Source of the DNA: Tilletia caries
Taxonomy: Eukaryota; Basidiomycota; Exobasidiomycetes; Tilletiales; Tilletiaceae
Assembly: GCA_032718865.1 (NCBI GenBank)
Contig: JALUTQ010000004.1
Location: 310,001 to 374,000 of the forward strand
Length of the DNA stretch: 64,000 nt
Direction of reading: 5' to 3'
The translations under genes and the position numbers were made by a program. This document shows, piece by piece, positions 47,068 to 55,870 of the stretch. Each line of letters opens with the position of its first letter. Within the stretch, counting starts at the first letter, position 1. A model generated the notes under the pieces. It had not been told where the DNA came from. It was given only the letters and a program-made list of their open reading frames with translations, and made no database searches.

Positions 47068-47853
47068 TTAGTATTCTGAGTGCTGCACGGAAGTAGATTT
47101 AATCCTCCTCGCGATCTCCTCGTCTTTCCGCCTCTGCGCGTCCGCCCTCAAGATCCCATCCTGATTTATCTTTTCCTCACGCAACTTCGGCCGTCGCCCT
47201 TCGACCTCGTCTCTCAACGCATGTTGCATGCGTTGTTCGGGCGTCTCTGTCGATGCCGCCATGCTTTCGGGGTCGGCGGGCCCGGTAGGCGCAGAGCCGC
47301 GCGTCTGTACGCGGGTGATCTGCTGGAAGCCGCGAGATTTCAGAGCGCGTTTAGGGTCGGAGAGGACAGTGGCTAGGGAGGAGGCCGTTGGTGGGACGAG
47401 CATCCAGTCGGCTCGGCTCGACGCAGCCGCTGTCCTCGGCCTCAGCATCCTATGGGCAAGAGAAGATTGTCAGCGCAGGGTGGACTACGAGAATGTAGCG
47501 AGATACATAAGGGTAGAACGTACCTCTTGTGCTTTCCTCCGCCGCTCTTCCCGTTCAATAAAGGCACGCGTACTATTGCCGAGTGGCTCGGCCGTGGACT
47601 CCGCTTCCGCTCCGCCAGGTGGTGGTGCCGGTCCAATGAGGTAGATATCGTCATCATCGCTGTCGCCATAGTTGTTGCCCGCGGCCTTTGACCCTGCTGA
47701 GAGGCCTGGAGGCAGCGCTGGCCCGAGCGTGACCTTGGACGTGCTCGCCGTTCTTGAGGGACCGGCGTCGTCTGAGACGAAGGAAGAGGATGTGGTGGCT
47801 TGAGTGGGCGTCGTCTGTGACGAAGGAGGAGGATGTCGGGGCATGAGGAGCAC
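47068..47853 (-). pseudogene. GPALPP-motif protein (DUF3752 type), splice junction out of frame
   Basis: Exon 1 (to 47524, start at 47853 or 47844) encodes the family's signature IGPAPPPG and LGPALPPG motifs with acidic DSDDDDIYLIGP and ends in a charged helix EREERRRKAQE at a GTACGT donor. Exon 2 (47068-47449) has ADWMLVPPTASSLATVLSD and a Lys/Arg-rich end, the C-terminal domain of GPALPP1-like proteins of unknown nuclear role. The obvious acceptor (CCATAG before 47449) leaves the two halves one base out of phase. Either a small exon was missed, or this copy carries a frameshift, as several neighbouring genes do. Confidence 0.6.
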
Positions 47854-47950
47854 GGGGGAGGGGGGGACCAGCTTGATTCGACCTCCCTCTCAGCCCTGCC
47901 TCGCTCCCGCCGCTGATGTGCCCTTCCGAGACTCCAACCCGTTCTCGTAC

Positions 47951-48947
47951 TCAGCTTCCTTTCCCCGCTCCCGACCGTCCTTGGCCACCGCTGGCAGTGT
48001 AGATGTACGCGTTTTGGTAGCGTAATCTCGACTTGGGGTCCGTGTATGGTCCCTGTGGAGAAGTGGTATATGTCAGTCAGTCGGTACTTTGCACAGGCGC
48101 ATATCCCTTTCCGTCTGTGGCATACGGGACTCACTAGCAAGCTTGTGATGTCGCAGTAGCGCCTGCGAGGACGGAGTGAAGGTGGAGCATCGACGGAAAA
48201 GTCTAGAGAGGAGGCAGGACTCGTTCAGCTGAGGCAGAGGCATCGATAGTGTGAAAGGACTACGAGGTCCACTCACATGAGGCACCTTCTGTTCTCGGCT
48301 TGATTTCCAGCAGCGCCACAGGCACAGGCGTGCTTTCCATGCTGCCCTCAACATTGGCCTCCTCTGGCACGGGCGTCGCCATCGCGGAAGTCGAAGGTGC
48401 TATTAACTCTTCCGCATCTTTGACCTCGGCATCCTCCATGATAGCATCTTGAACATCAGCATTCCCCGCCTCAAGCTCAGCACCCGCGCCTGCTTCGACA
48501 TCGTCTCCAACCATGCCAGAGGCTTCAGCATCAGCGTCCTCCTTCGCCTTCTGTTCGCGCAGCTGTCTGGCCTGCGCCGCCCTAGCAGCCGCGCCCACGA
48601 GCCTCATCTTCCTCCCGCCTGGACCCTTGATGGTCAGCTCGAAGGGGGCCTCGGCAGCGACTCCACCCGCAGCCATGACAGCGGCCGCTTCGACTGCCGT
48701 CGGCCGTTTGCCCTTCCGCTTCCCGCTGGTGATGAGTCCGAGGGCGGCCTCGCGCTCGGTTGTGACGATCTGTTTGAGGGTCTCGTTCCGCTTGCTCATG
48801 ACCCGTGTGAATGCTGGGTTTTTGAAGGGCCGGGCGGCGGAGGAGAAGGAGAGCTGTTCGATGAGGGTCGGGCCTGCGTCTACCGCCATCTCTGCGGGAG
48901 TTGCGGGCTTGAGTGGACCTTCTGGTCCAGGCCGCCATTTCAACGAT
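47951..48947 (-). CDS. IES6: INO80 complex subunit Ies6 (YL1-C domain)
   Basis: The C-terminal exons are firm: 48277-48947, 48135-48202, 47951-48052, all in phase. Motifs: PFKNPAFTRVMSKRN and ETLKQIVTTERE, then YFSVDAPPSLRP, RRRYCDITSLL, GPYTDPKSRLRYQN, the YL1-C domain that contacts Arp5 in INO80 chromatin remodelling. The first codon is not settled: the exon starts at 48947 after CTAAG with no ATG in a good place, so an upstream exon in 48948-49080 is needed. The middle is Ala-rich and acidic, longer than yeast Ies6. The C-terminus (GRSGAGKGS) is shortened compared with typical YL1-C proteins, so activity is not certain. Confidence 0.75.
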
Positions 48948-49049
48948 CTTAGGAGAAGGGCGGGAGAACGTCAGTCTACCATCTGCTCTCTGCTCCTTTG
49001 CAGCGCCCAGCATCTTGAACTTACATGCCAGCCAAGCCGGCAGTGCGTC

Positions 49050-49854
49050 AAGGTGAGTGTACAAGAGGTCGATTGCGCGTGGGACGACGGGAGATACTGA
49101 TAGCAGATGCGTTGGTGATCGTGCTCGCGCCCGGCTCAGTGGCACCTCGAAGGAAGGGAGTGTTCTCTGATGCGGCGAGTGTGCCGTTCGTGGTGGAGGG
49201 CACGATGTTTCCGTGTGCGAGGGGGTGTCGTTCGATGCGGACGCCGTTGGTGTGGCACTTGGTGTAGGCTTGCCAGAGGAGGGCGATGTCGCAACAGACG
49301 TAGTATCCAGCGAGGGCGTTCTGCAGATGAAGCACAGTGATCAAGTCAGCACGTTGGGCAGAAGTAAGTTTGAGGCCTGGACTGACCTGAGTCCAGAGGA
49401 GGCCTTGAAGGAGTGCGCCTAGGTTCCAGCCGCGACACTGGCCGCCCCGAACTGGGTCGTCATCCAGATGATATTCGCATGGCTTTGCGGACGGATGCTG
49501 CTGCCTGCGGTCGAGTTCGAAGAGGTCGACGCGGGTGTCAAGTGCACAGAGCCCTGGTCATGCACTAACGCCCGCCGTGCGCTGCGCCAGAGCGGAGAGG
49601 GGAGCGTCGCGCGAGTACTGGAAGGGAGAGCTGGGACATGTTTGATGTGTGAATCAGTTAACATTATCAACATTTTGGGGGCGCTGCCGCACGTACCTCC
49701 GATCGAAACCGGTTTGAAGCACCCGGAGTCCCGTCAGGTAGTCAGACTGTACTGAGCTATACGCCTGTTGCTCTGGTTTGGGGAATTGATGAAAATGGAA
49801 ATGGTCGTCAACATCCAAAAGGTCTGATGGTATTGCAACGCGCAAGAGCTTCAT
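49050..49854 (-). CDS. Unrecognised split gene upstream of IES6
   Basis: Blocks that read as protein: MKLLRVAIPSDLLDVDDHF to LQTGFDRR from 49854, ending near a GTACGT donor at about 49696; then GQCRGWNLGALLQGLLWTQ and, in the same frame, VSPGLKLTSAQRADLITVL, LHLQNALAGYYVCCDIALL, WQAYTKCHTNGVRIERHPL from about 49440 to 49200. A further block AIDLLYTHLDALPAWLA ends at a GTAAGT donor near 49035. Phases between blocks are unresolved. It could be the 5' part of IES6's transcript, a separate gene, or a decayed one. No family recognised. Confidence 0.35.
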
Positions 49855-50259
49855 CTTCGCTCAAATGAAGTCAATGCACAGTCCATGCACCCCCAACCAA
49901 GTAGGGTTGACTAGACACAAAAACACCTGCGCTGGAGAGAGGTGAGCCTAGGGACCCAGTAGAGACCAACAGGGGCACTGTTTGTTTATGGGAATGGCGA
50001 GAACTCGGGTTAGCAAGCCCACTAATGTTAACTGGTTTTGCGGTGGGCATTGTTAACTGATTGGGCGCTTATATGTCCTTTAGATGTCATTAATGTCTGT
50101 TAAATGGCAGATAAATGAGGGTTAATGTGCCGTTAAATGTCATTACGTAATTTGGCCACTTTGCCCCGTTTTGATACCTCCTACAACTGCGTGCCATCAC
50201 CATCTGACGTTCCCCTACAACCACTACCACACTCGAAGTCCTCTCACCAACGAGCCACG
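49855..50259. other. AT-rich intergenic with repeated GTTAA/ATGTCATTA words
   Basis: GTTAACTG occurs at 50027-50034 and again at about 50053, and ATGTCATTA at about 50085 and 50138. A 12-bp inverted repeat CAGTTAACATTA pairs 49655-49666 with 50023-50034, but no target duplication is visible. Confidence 0.35.
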
Positions 50260-51185
50260 ATGCCTACTCGCTTCATTGTCAACTCCCCCCCTTCTTCACC
50301 CATTAGTTTGGCGGACATCTTGTCTTCGCAGCCTTTCTTCGACCCGGCACCACCAGCGTCGGGCAACGTGAGTAAGAAGCCTCCTTACATTTCGCAGAAC
50401 ACTACTGATACATGATCTAACCATCGTTACAGAGCACGGACTCTACTGGAGACAATGCTGGCTTTCCCTTTGACCAGGCGGCCGAGCACGACGTGGACCC
50501 GAACGAGGAGGAGCCTGCCGGAGCCGAGCCTGACGACGCCGACGACATCAGCGACGAAGAGGCTTCGTCGGACGGAGACGACGACGGCGCCGATCTCGTC
50601 GCATTCGTCGCGCCCCCCGACGAGGTTATCGAGGACGCGCCGTCCTCGGACGGAGAGGAGTCGGCGCAGTTCACACAAGATTCGGCCACAACCGACGGAG
50701 GGGGGGACGCCGTGGCCGAACAGCAGCTGTTGGAACTGAATCCCGGCGGCGGCTATGTCCCCCCCGGCGGTGTGGCCGACGACGACGACGACGACGATCT
50801 CACGGACCTCTCATCCCAGGCCAGCACCATCGTCGACGACGACGCCGCCGACGCCGAAGCCAACGCCGATGACGACGACGATGAAGCCGCCGTCGTCGAT
50901 GCCCAACCCGACGACGCTGACGCCAACGAGGGCGCTGGTGACGCCGGGTTGGCGGCGTACGACGCCGACTGGGACGACGTCTTCGCCCAGATCGACCAGG
51001 AAGAGCTCGTCGAAGAGGTCGACGCTGTCGGCACACCCCCCGCTCCCCCCCAAGCACCCGCGTCCCCCGTCGACTCCGACTTCACGGTCGTCGGGGTGAA
51101 GCGCGCAGCGTGCTTCGTTCGCGGGACCTCTACCTCCCACGCAGACGTCTTTCCCTTGTGGAAGAAGTCTAAGCCCTCTCCCTAA
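50260..51185 (+). CDS. Unrecognised strongly acidic protein
   Basis: Exons 50260-50367 and 50433-51185 close in phase to 286 aa. Start context CCACGATGCC. The N-terminus carries SPISLADILSSQPFFDP; the body is mostly Asp, Glu and Ala with DDDDDDDLTDLSSQAS, and a final ordered-looking part (YDADWDDVFAQIDQEEL, DSDFTVVGVKRAACFVRG) ends in a basic KKSKPSP. No domain recognised. Acidic, low-complexity proteins of this type are often nuclear or histone-binding, but nothing here proves it. Low-complexity GAC runs could inflate the open frame; the intron that closes in phase argues that it is real. Confidence 0.6.
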
Positions 51186-51289
51186 CCCATCTCCATCACA
51201 CTCACTTGTACGCGTCTCAACCCGAATAACAGCCCATCTTTGATTTGATTTGCATGAGCCCGAGGGCGAGGACAGGCGCAAGGGTACGA

Positions 51290-51545
51290 GAGCACGACGA
51301 ATGATGGCACGCGCAGACGACGATGGTGAGCGCGGCGATGATGGCAGGAGCGCAGACGATGGCGAGCGCGACGATGGTGAGCGCGGCGATGAGGGCAGGA
51401 GCGCAGACGATGGGGCAGGAGCGCAGACGATGGCGAGCGCGGCGATGAGGGCAGGAGCGCAGACGATGGGGCAGGAGCGCAGGAGCGCAGACGACGATGG
51501 CGAGCGCGACGACGGCGAGCGCGGACGACGACGACGGGGCTAAGC
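51290..51545. repeat. Degenerate tandem repeat of GAGCGC/GACGATG units
   Basis: Short units such as GGAGCGCAGACGATG and GCGAGCGCGACGATG repeat irregularly about ten times; larger blocks (GGCAGGAGCGCAGACGATGG) recur three times. It follows directly after the acidic gene and probably grew by slippage. No gene supported. Confidence 0.6.
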
Positions 51546-51889
51546 GCGACGATGGCGAGGGAAAGGCGAGAGTTGAGAGAGCGATCGATTTCTGTCAGTA
51601 CGAACCAGCATCGGCACCAGGCGCTTCACTTCGGCCGCGGACTCACATGACTCGGATGACCTCTTCCACCGTTGCCGCTCCTTTGATGTCGTCCTGGTCG
51701 CCAGCACCAGGGGGGGAATGCCCGCCAGCGCGGGACGCTCCAGCAGCGCACGCGGCTCCTCCCATGCAATCAACCACGGGTCCACCATGTCAGCCGCAGC
51801 TGCCGCAATGCTCCCCGTCCCGCCCGTCGCCGCCTGCTGTTCCTGCAGCTAGCAGCAATTGCGCGTCTTCACCGCCTCCTGATGGTGTG

Positions 51890-52640
51890 ACGTGGTAGGA
51901 GGCTGCCCCGAGTCGACAACGAAGACGATGGCGGAAGAAGGCAAAGGAGAGGGTCGTGAAGGTGGAGGATATCGACTTGGGTTGGCGTGGGACAAGTGAA
52001 GAGGAACAAGGGTGACAGATCCAAAACGCGCCCACAATGCCGGCAACGACGTCGTTCTTTGGATGTAGGCGGCGAGGGAGACGTCACTGGCAGCCCAACC
52101 CATGTAGAAGGCCTTGGCGAAAGAGCGGAGACCGGTGAGGATCGATGTAATGTAGCCGGGACGGGACTCGGCGATGTTAAAGCGCTCGGCTTGCTTGATT
52201 GCTTGAGAACGGCACAGTCGGCGGTACCGGAGTGGCCAAGGGTCGAGATGAAGGTCCGGAGCAGAGTGGCCATAGCGAAGAGAGCGGTGAGAGCGAGGAC
52301 GGGTAGTTTTATCCGAGCTTGCTGATGAGGGCGGTCGGAGTGAAGGCACCGGCAGTACCAGCGATTTCGTACATGACGTGGACAAAGGCGTCCATCTTCC
52401 TCAGACGGTGAACGTCGCCACCGACGATGTCCCGGGGAATGACACGATGGATGGGCTCGACCATGCCGTAAGGTCCTTGCCGTCGGCGCTCATGGTTCGG
52501 GGCTTGCGGCCGGGGGCGGCGTAGTTGATGCCTGTAAGAATACCGATCTTCTGGTATAAGTTGGTGGTGAACCGCGGGTTGGCAAGTGTGCTGAAGGCAC
52601 AGCGCAAAACAAAGAAGGAAGTCGGTAAGCAATGGGGGGA
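51890..52640 (-). pseudogene. MFS transporter, decayed C-terminal half
   Basis: Fragments match fungal major facilitator transporters: YGMVEPIHRVIPRDIVGG, RLRKMDAFVHVMYEIAG, TAGAFTPTALISKLG, and later SILTGLRSFAKAFYMGW. Upstream, TNLYQKIGILTGINY reads in another frame up to ADGKDL. Lesions: a one-base frameshift near 52468-52476 and an in-frame TAA at 52309-52311 right after ISKLG, where the family has an aromatic residue. A frame change also occurs before the last fragment. The N-terminal helices are not found. Non-functional. Confidence 0.65.
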
Positions 52641-53594
52641 TGGTCTGCGGACAAGGAGCCCGAGGCTGCAAGGGAGCGAGAGAGACTCACCCGTTGTAGT
52701 ACTCGAGTGCGAACTTGTAGCACACGACGCAACCCCATTCGTCCACGCCATCTCGTCGTCGTCGTCATCTTGGACGCTCTGGGGGAAGGAGGAGGTAGCG
52801 CCTGTGTTGGTTGTGCTCCTTCTCTGGCGGAAAGAGGGGGTGGCGCCTGTGTTGGTTGTGCTCCTTTCCTCGTCCGCTTCGAACCGGGTGGACGGGATGG
52901 GCGTTGCGGTTGTGGATGCGGTGGAGGGCGCTGGGTGGAGGGCGCTGCTGCTGCTACTGCTGGCACTTTGCCACTCTTCCTGCCTCCGCCGTTCTGTTTC
53001 GTCGCTTTCATCGTGGCGGGCTGCTGTTGTTGCTTTGTGGAAGGGGTGCCATTGGATGCGGATGGCTGCGCGGCGAGCGCGAGTCCGAGTCGAGCATTCG
53101 CGGCGAGCGCGAGAGTGAGTCGAGAGAGCATTCGCGGCGAGCGCGAGAGTGGTTGATTGATGGAGGAGAGGAACAAGCAGTCGGCGAGACGGCGTCAGGT
53201 ATGAAATGTGCACACGTCATCCATTTTGCAGGTTGCTGTGTCGGCCGAGAAGAATAGAGTGGTGCGGGGAAGGAATCGGCGTATACAAGTACAACAACAT
53301 GACGGGGGACGGGGGTGGATATCAAAGGGCAAAGCGAGGAGCACAGAAGACGGATCGCGGCCGTCCTCCGAGAGAGAGTGCCTCTTTATAGAGAAGCAGA
53401 GCGGACGATCCGAAGCGGGGGAATGTGTGACCATCAAAACTTGTCCGCAAACTTCCAGTCCGCGCAGTCTAAAGCATGGGACAAACAGGGACGACAATGA
53501 GCATTCTCGAACGTAAAAGAAAGGAACAGCAAAGAGATATAACTCACCTCGGCACGAAGCCTCGTTCCTCGCGATAGGAACGGCCCTCTTCAAA
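52641..53594. other. Low-complexity gap between pseudogenes
   Basis: Open frames on both strands here are compositional. Short near-identical duplications occur (GGTGGCGCCTGTGTTGGTTGTGCTCCTT-like unit at about 52796-52825 and 52839-52867; GCGGCGAGCGCGAG repeated near 53070-53150). No gene supported; parts may be the lost 5' portion of the MFS gene. Confidence 0.35.
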
Positions 53595-54720
53595 TCACCC
53601 CCCGGTCCATCCGGATCCTCCTTCCCCCCATCTTCCTCCTCCTTCTCCCCGTCCCCTCTCTGCCACGGCCATCTCCACTTCTTCCCCTTGACACCCTCCG
53701 CCCGCTGCTGTTGCTCTTCCCGCCGTCTCCGTCTTGCCGCAACCACTCGCCACCCATCCGTTCCCCCGGCGCCTCAAACGTAACGGTAGGCACCCCAAAC
53801 GTCATCCCCAACAGCGCACTCAGACTGCCGCCCAACAAATGGCCGGTGATCCAGATCTGGGAGTCCGGGTAGATGTAGGAGATGTTGTTGTAGAGGTCCA
53901 TCGCGGCCGAGTAGTAGACTGACTTCTCGACGAGGGCGCGTTCGAGGCAGGTTTGGCCGCATTGTTGTGTTGGACCTGAGGCCGCCTTGGTATTGAGATC
54001 GAGGTCGCCGGGGGGAGGAAGGAAGGGATCGACGAGGGTGGATCGGACTGTGGGGCCGAGTCCGGCTGGGCAGGTGGCTACGGTGGAGGTGTTGCTGACT
54101 GTTCCTGAGTAGCAGTCGCAGACGGGAGACCAGGTCCATGAGACTCGGGCGCAGCAGCAGGAAAAGAGCAGGTTGTCCTGAAGGAAAGGTAAGGAGATGT
54201 GAGCGTTCCCTCCTGTCATCATTCCGCGCAGGTTTTGATCCGGACTTACATTCTCCTTGTCTCTCCGTACGGTGTCTGTGCCACCGGGGAAGAAGGGCGG
54301 ACTGGTTCCCTTGATGGCGAGGATGATTGTGCTGTTGTCGTTGGAGGTGAAGACATGTTCGCGCATGCCGTTCTCAGACCAACCGAAGGACTCGCTCTGT
54401 ACAGAAAGAGGTCGTGTCAGCCAACACAAGTCACGAGCTGGAGCATTTTCCACTGGCGAGCTCACGAGGTTAAAGCCACCAAAGCCAGGCTGCCACGCCT
54501 CCGTGCTGTTCTCATACGCCGTACTGACCATCTTGGCGAAGGTGAGGAGGGTGTCCCGATGAGTGACATGAGGCGCATCGATATCGACTTCGTCCCACTG
54601 CACCGTGTGCGCTTCGAGACATTGGATCTGACCTGCGCATTCCGCTCGTGCGGCGACGTAGGCGTGCGGGTTCGCAAGTGGTACGATACGATGTCGGGAT
54701 GCACGAATCGAGAGTGACGA
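53595..54720 (-). pseudogene. ATG15: Atg15-type autophagic lipase with catalytic serine lost
   Basis: Atg15 degrades membranes of autophagic bodies in the vacuole. Recognisable exons: about 54476-54605 (VQWDEVDIDAPHVTHRD, FAKMVSTAYEN), 54250-54396 (SFGWSENGMREHVFT, IILAIKGTSPPFFPGG), and from 54177 (NLLFSCCCARVSWTWSPVC, TCLERALVEKSVYYSAAMD, YPDSQIWITGH, FGVPTVTFEAPGER). The lipase GHSLGG motif reads GHLLGG: the Ser codon at 53836-53838 is TTG. The N-terminal part (TRTPTSPHERN) is one base out of frame near 54605. After GERMGG the normal C-terminal catalytic Asp/His region is missing and the frame runs into low complexity. Dead copy. Confidence 0.82.
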
Positions 54721-54920
54721 CTAGATGGCGAGGCCTGAAGCTGTGCGGTTTGCGATGTATGTCCTCCTAAGGTGTGCGTCGTCGAGGGGATGTGCGATGG
54801 CGTTCTGGAGTGGGAAGGAGTGTTCATTGCGCAGAGTCAGCTTCAATGTAACGAGGAAAAGAACGGAATGACGGAGACGTACCTTCAACAAAAGAAAAGA
54901 GAGAGAGCTCCTAGAGTTGA

Positions 54921-55005
54921 CTCGCGCAAGCGCGTGGTGCTCGCGCAAGCGCGTGATGATCGCGCAAGCGCGTGGAGATCGCGCAAGCGCGTGGTGTTGG
55001 GTTGA
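54921..55005. repeat. 20-bp tandem repeat, about four copies
   Basis: The unit CGCGCAAGCGCGTGGTGCT repeats four times with small changes, at the 3' break of the helicase pseudogene. The CGCG-AA-CGCG core is near-palindromic. On the minus strand it reads as repeated HALARAP/RACAI, replacing conserved helicase sequence. Confidence 0.75.
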
Positions 55006-55760
55006 GCAGGAGGGTCGGTGTTGCGACGATGAGATGGGGCGGTGTCTTGCGAGGGAGATCGAGCTGATCCTGGGCAGAGGAAGTCGGGTGTGCTCGCACG
55101 AGAACTCGCATGATCGGATGAAGCTCGTCACCAGCCTGTGGCAGTAGAGCGCGTGCCCAAGAGTAGTACTGGAATGCGAGCTCGTTGCTCGGCACGATGA
55201 TGATGCTTGCGATACCATGTTGCTGTTGCCGTTCCTCGCTGCTCGAGCTAAGAGAAGCAGGCTGGGAGAAGAGGACGCGCGCCTTGGCGAGGAGGGCGAG
55301 CAGGAGAGCAAAGCTCATTCCTGTGCCTGTATGTGCTCTGAGAATGACATCGTTGGGCTGGGTGATGGCCTCGAACAGAGCGGTGTGTGCGAGGGTAGGG
55401 GCGTGAATGTGTGAGAAGATTGCGATGAGCTGCCGAGCGAGATCAGCTGCCGAGCGAGACGAGAGGCCCGGGCAGACCGAGATCGACAAACTTGGCTACT
55501 GCGCTGGCGTCTGATGTCGTCGCTACTGCTGTTGATGATGGCGATGATGACGATGACAGGGACACGCTGGTGGTGGAATGGGATCGAGGGTATGTGCTGA
55601 TGTTGACGCCTGCCGCTCGCTCCTGGATGCTGGGAGCGCAGAGCGAGGCGCAAGGGTGAGTGCAGGCCACGCGGCTGCGACATGGGAGCGCGCTGCTGCT
55701 GTCGCTGCCCCCGTCGCTACTGCCGCTGCTGCTCTTGATGTGATGGACAACGCAGAATCC
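54990..55760 (-). pseudogene. DEAD-box RNA helicase (mitochondrial type), N-terminal part, Walker A mutated
   Basis: Motifs on the minus strand: FSHIHAPTLAHTALF (Q motif region), AHTGTGMS (motif I; the invariant Lys is Met at 55316-55318), SIIIVPSNELAFQYYSWA (motif Ia), then PPHLIVATPT (motif Ib region). After this the protein breaks off into the 20-bp tandem repeat, with no DEAD, SAT or C-terminal motifs. A 17-bp tandem duplication (55424-55440 and 55441-55457) shifts the frame before the Q motif (FVDLGLPGPLVS is in another frame). The N-terminus near 55750 (MSITSRAAAAVATGAAT) looks like a mitochondrial presequence. Non-functional. Confidence 0.78.
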
Positions 55761-55870
55761 TCTCCCTAGTCCCCCCCCCCCCCCTTTATGACACTCACGC
55801 ACGGGCGCCGGGCGCTTTACCTGGCTGGCCCGCTAATCCTCCATCCTCCCCTTCCCACCTCTCATTCCCG

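Noticed and set aside
49655..50034. CAGTTAACATTA inverted repeat as a MITE
   Set aside because: Only 12 bp, no target duplication, and the left arm overlaps probable coding or intron sequence.
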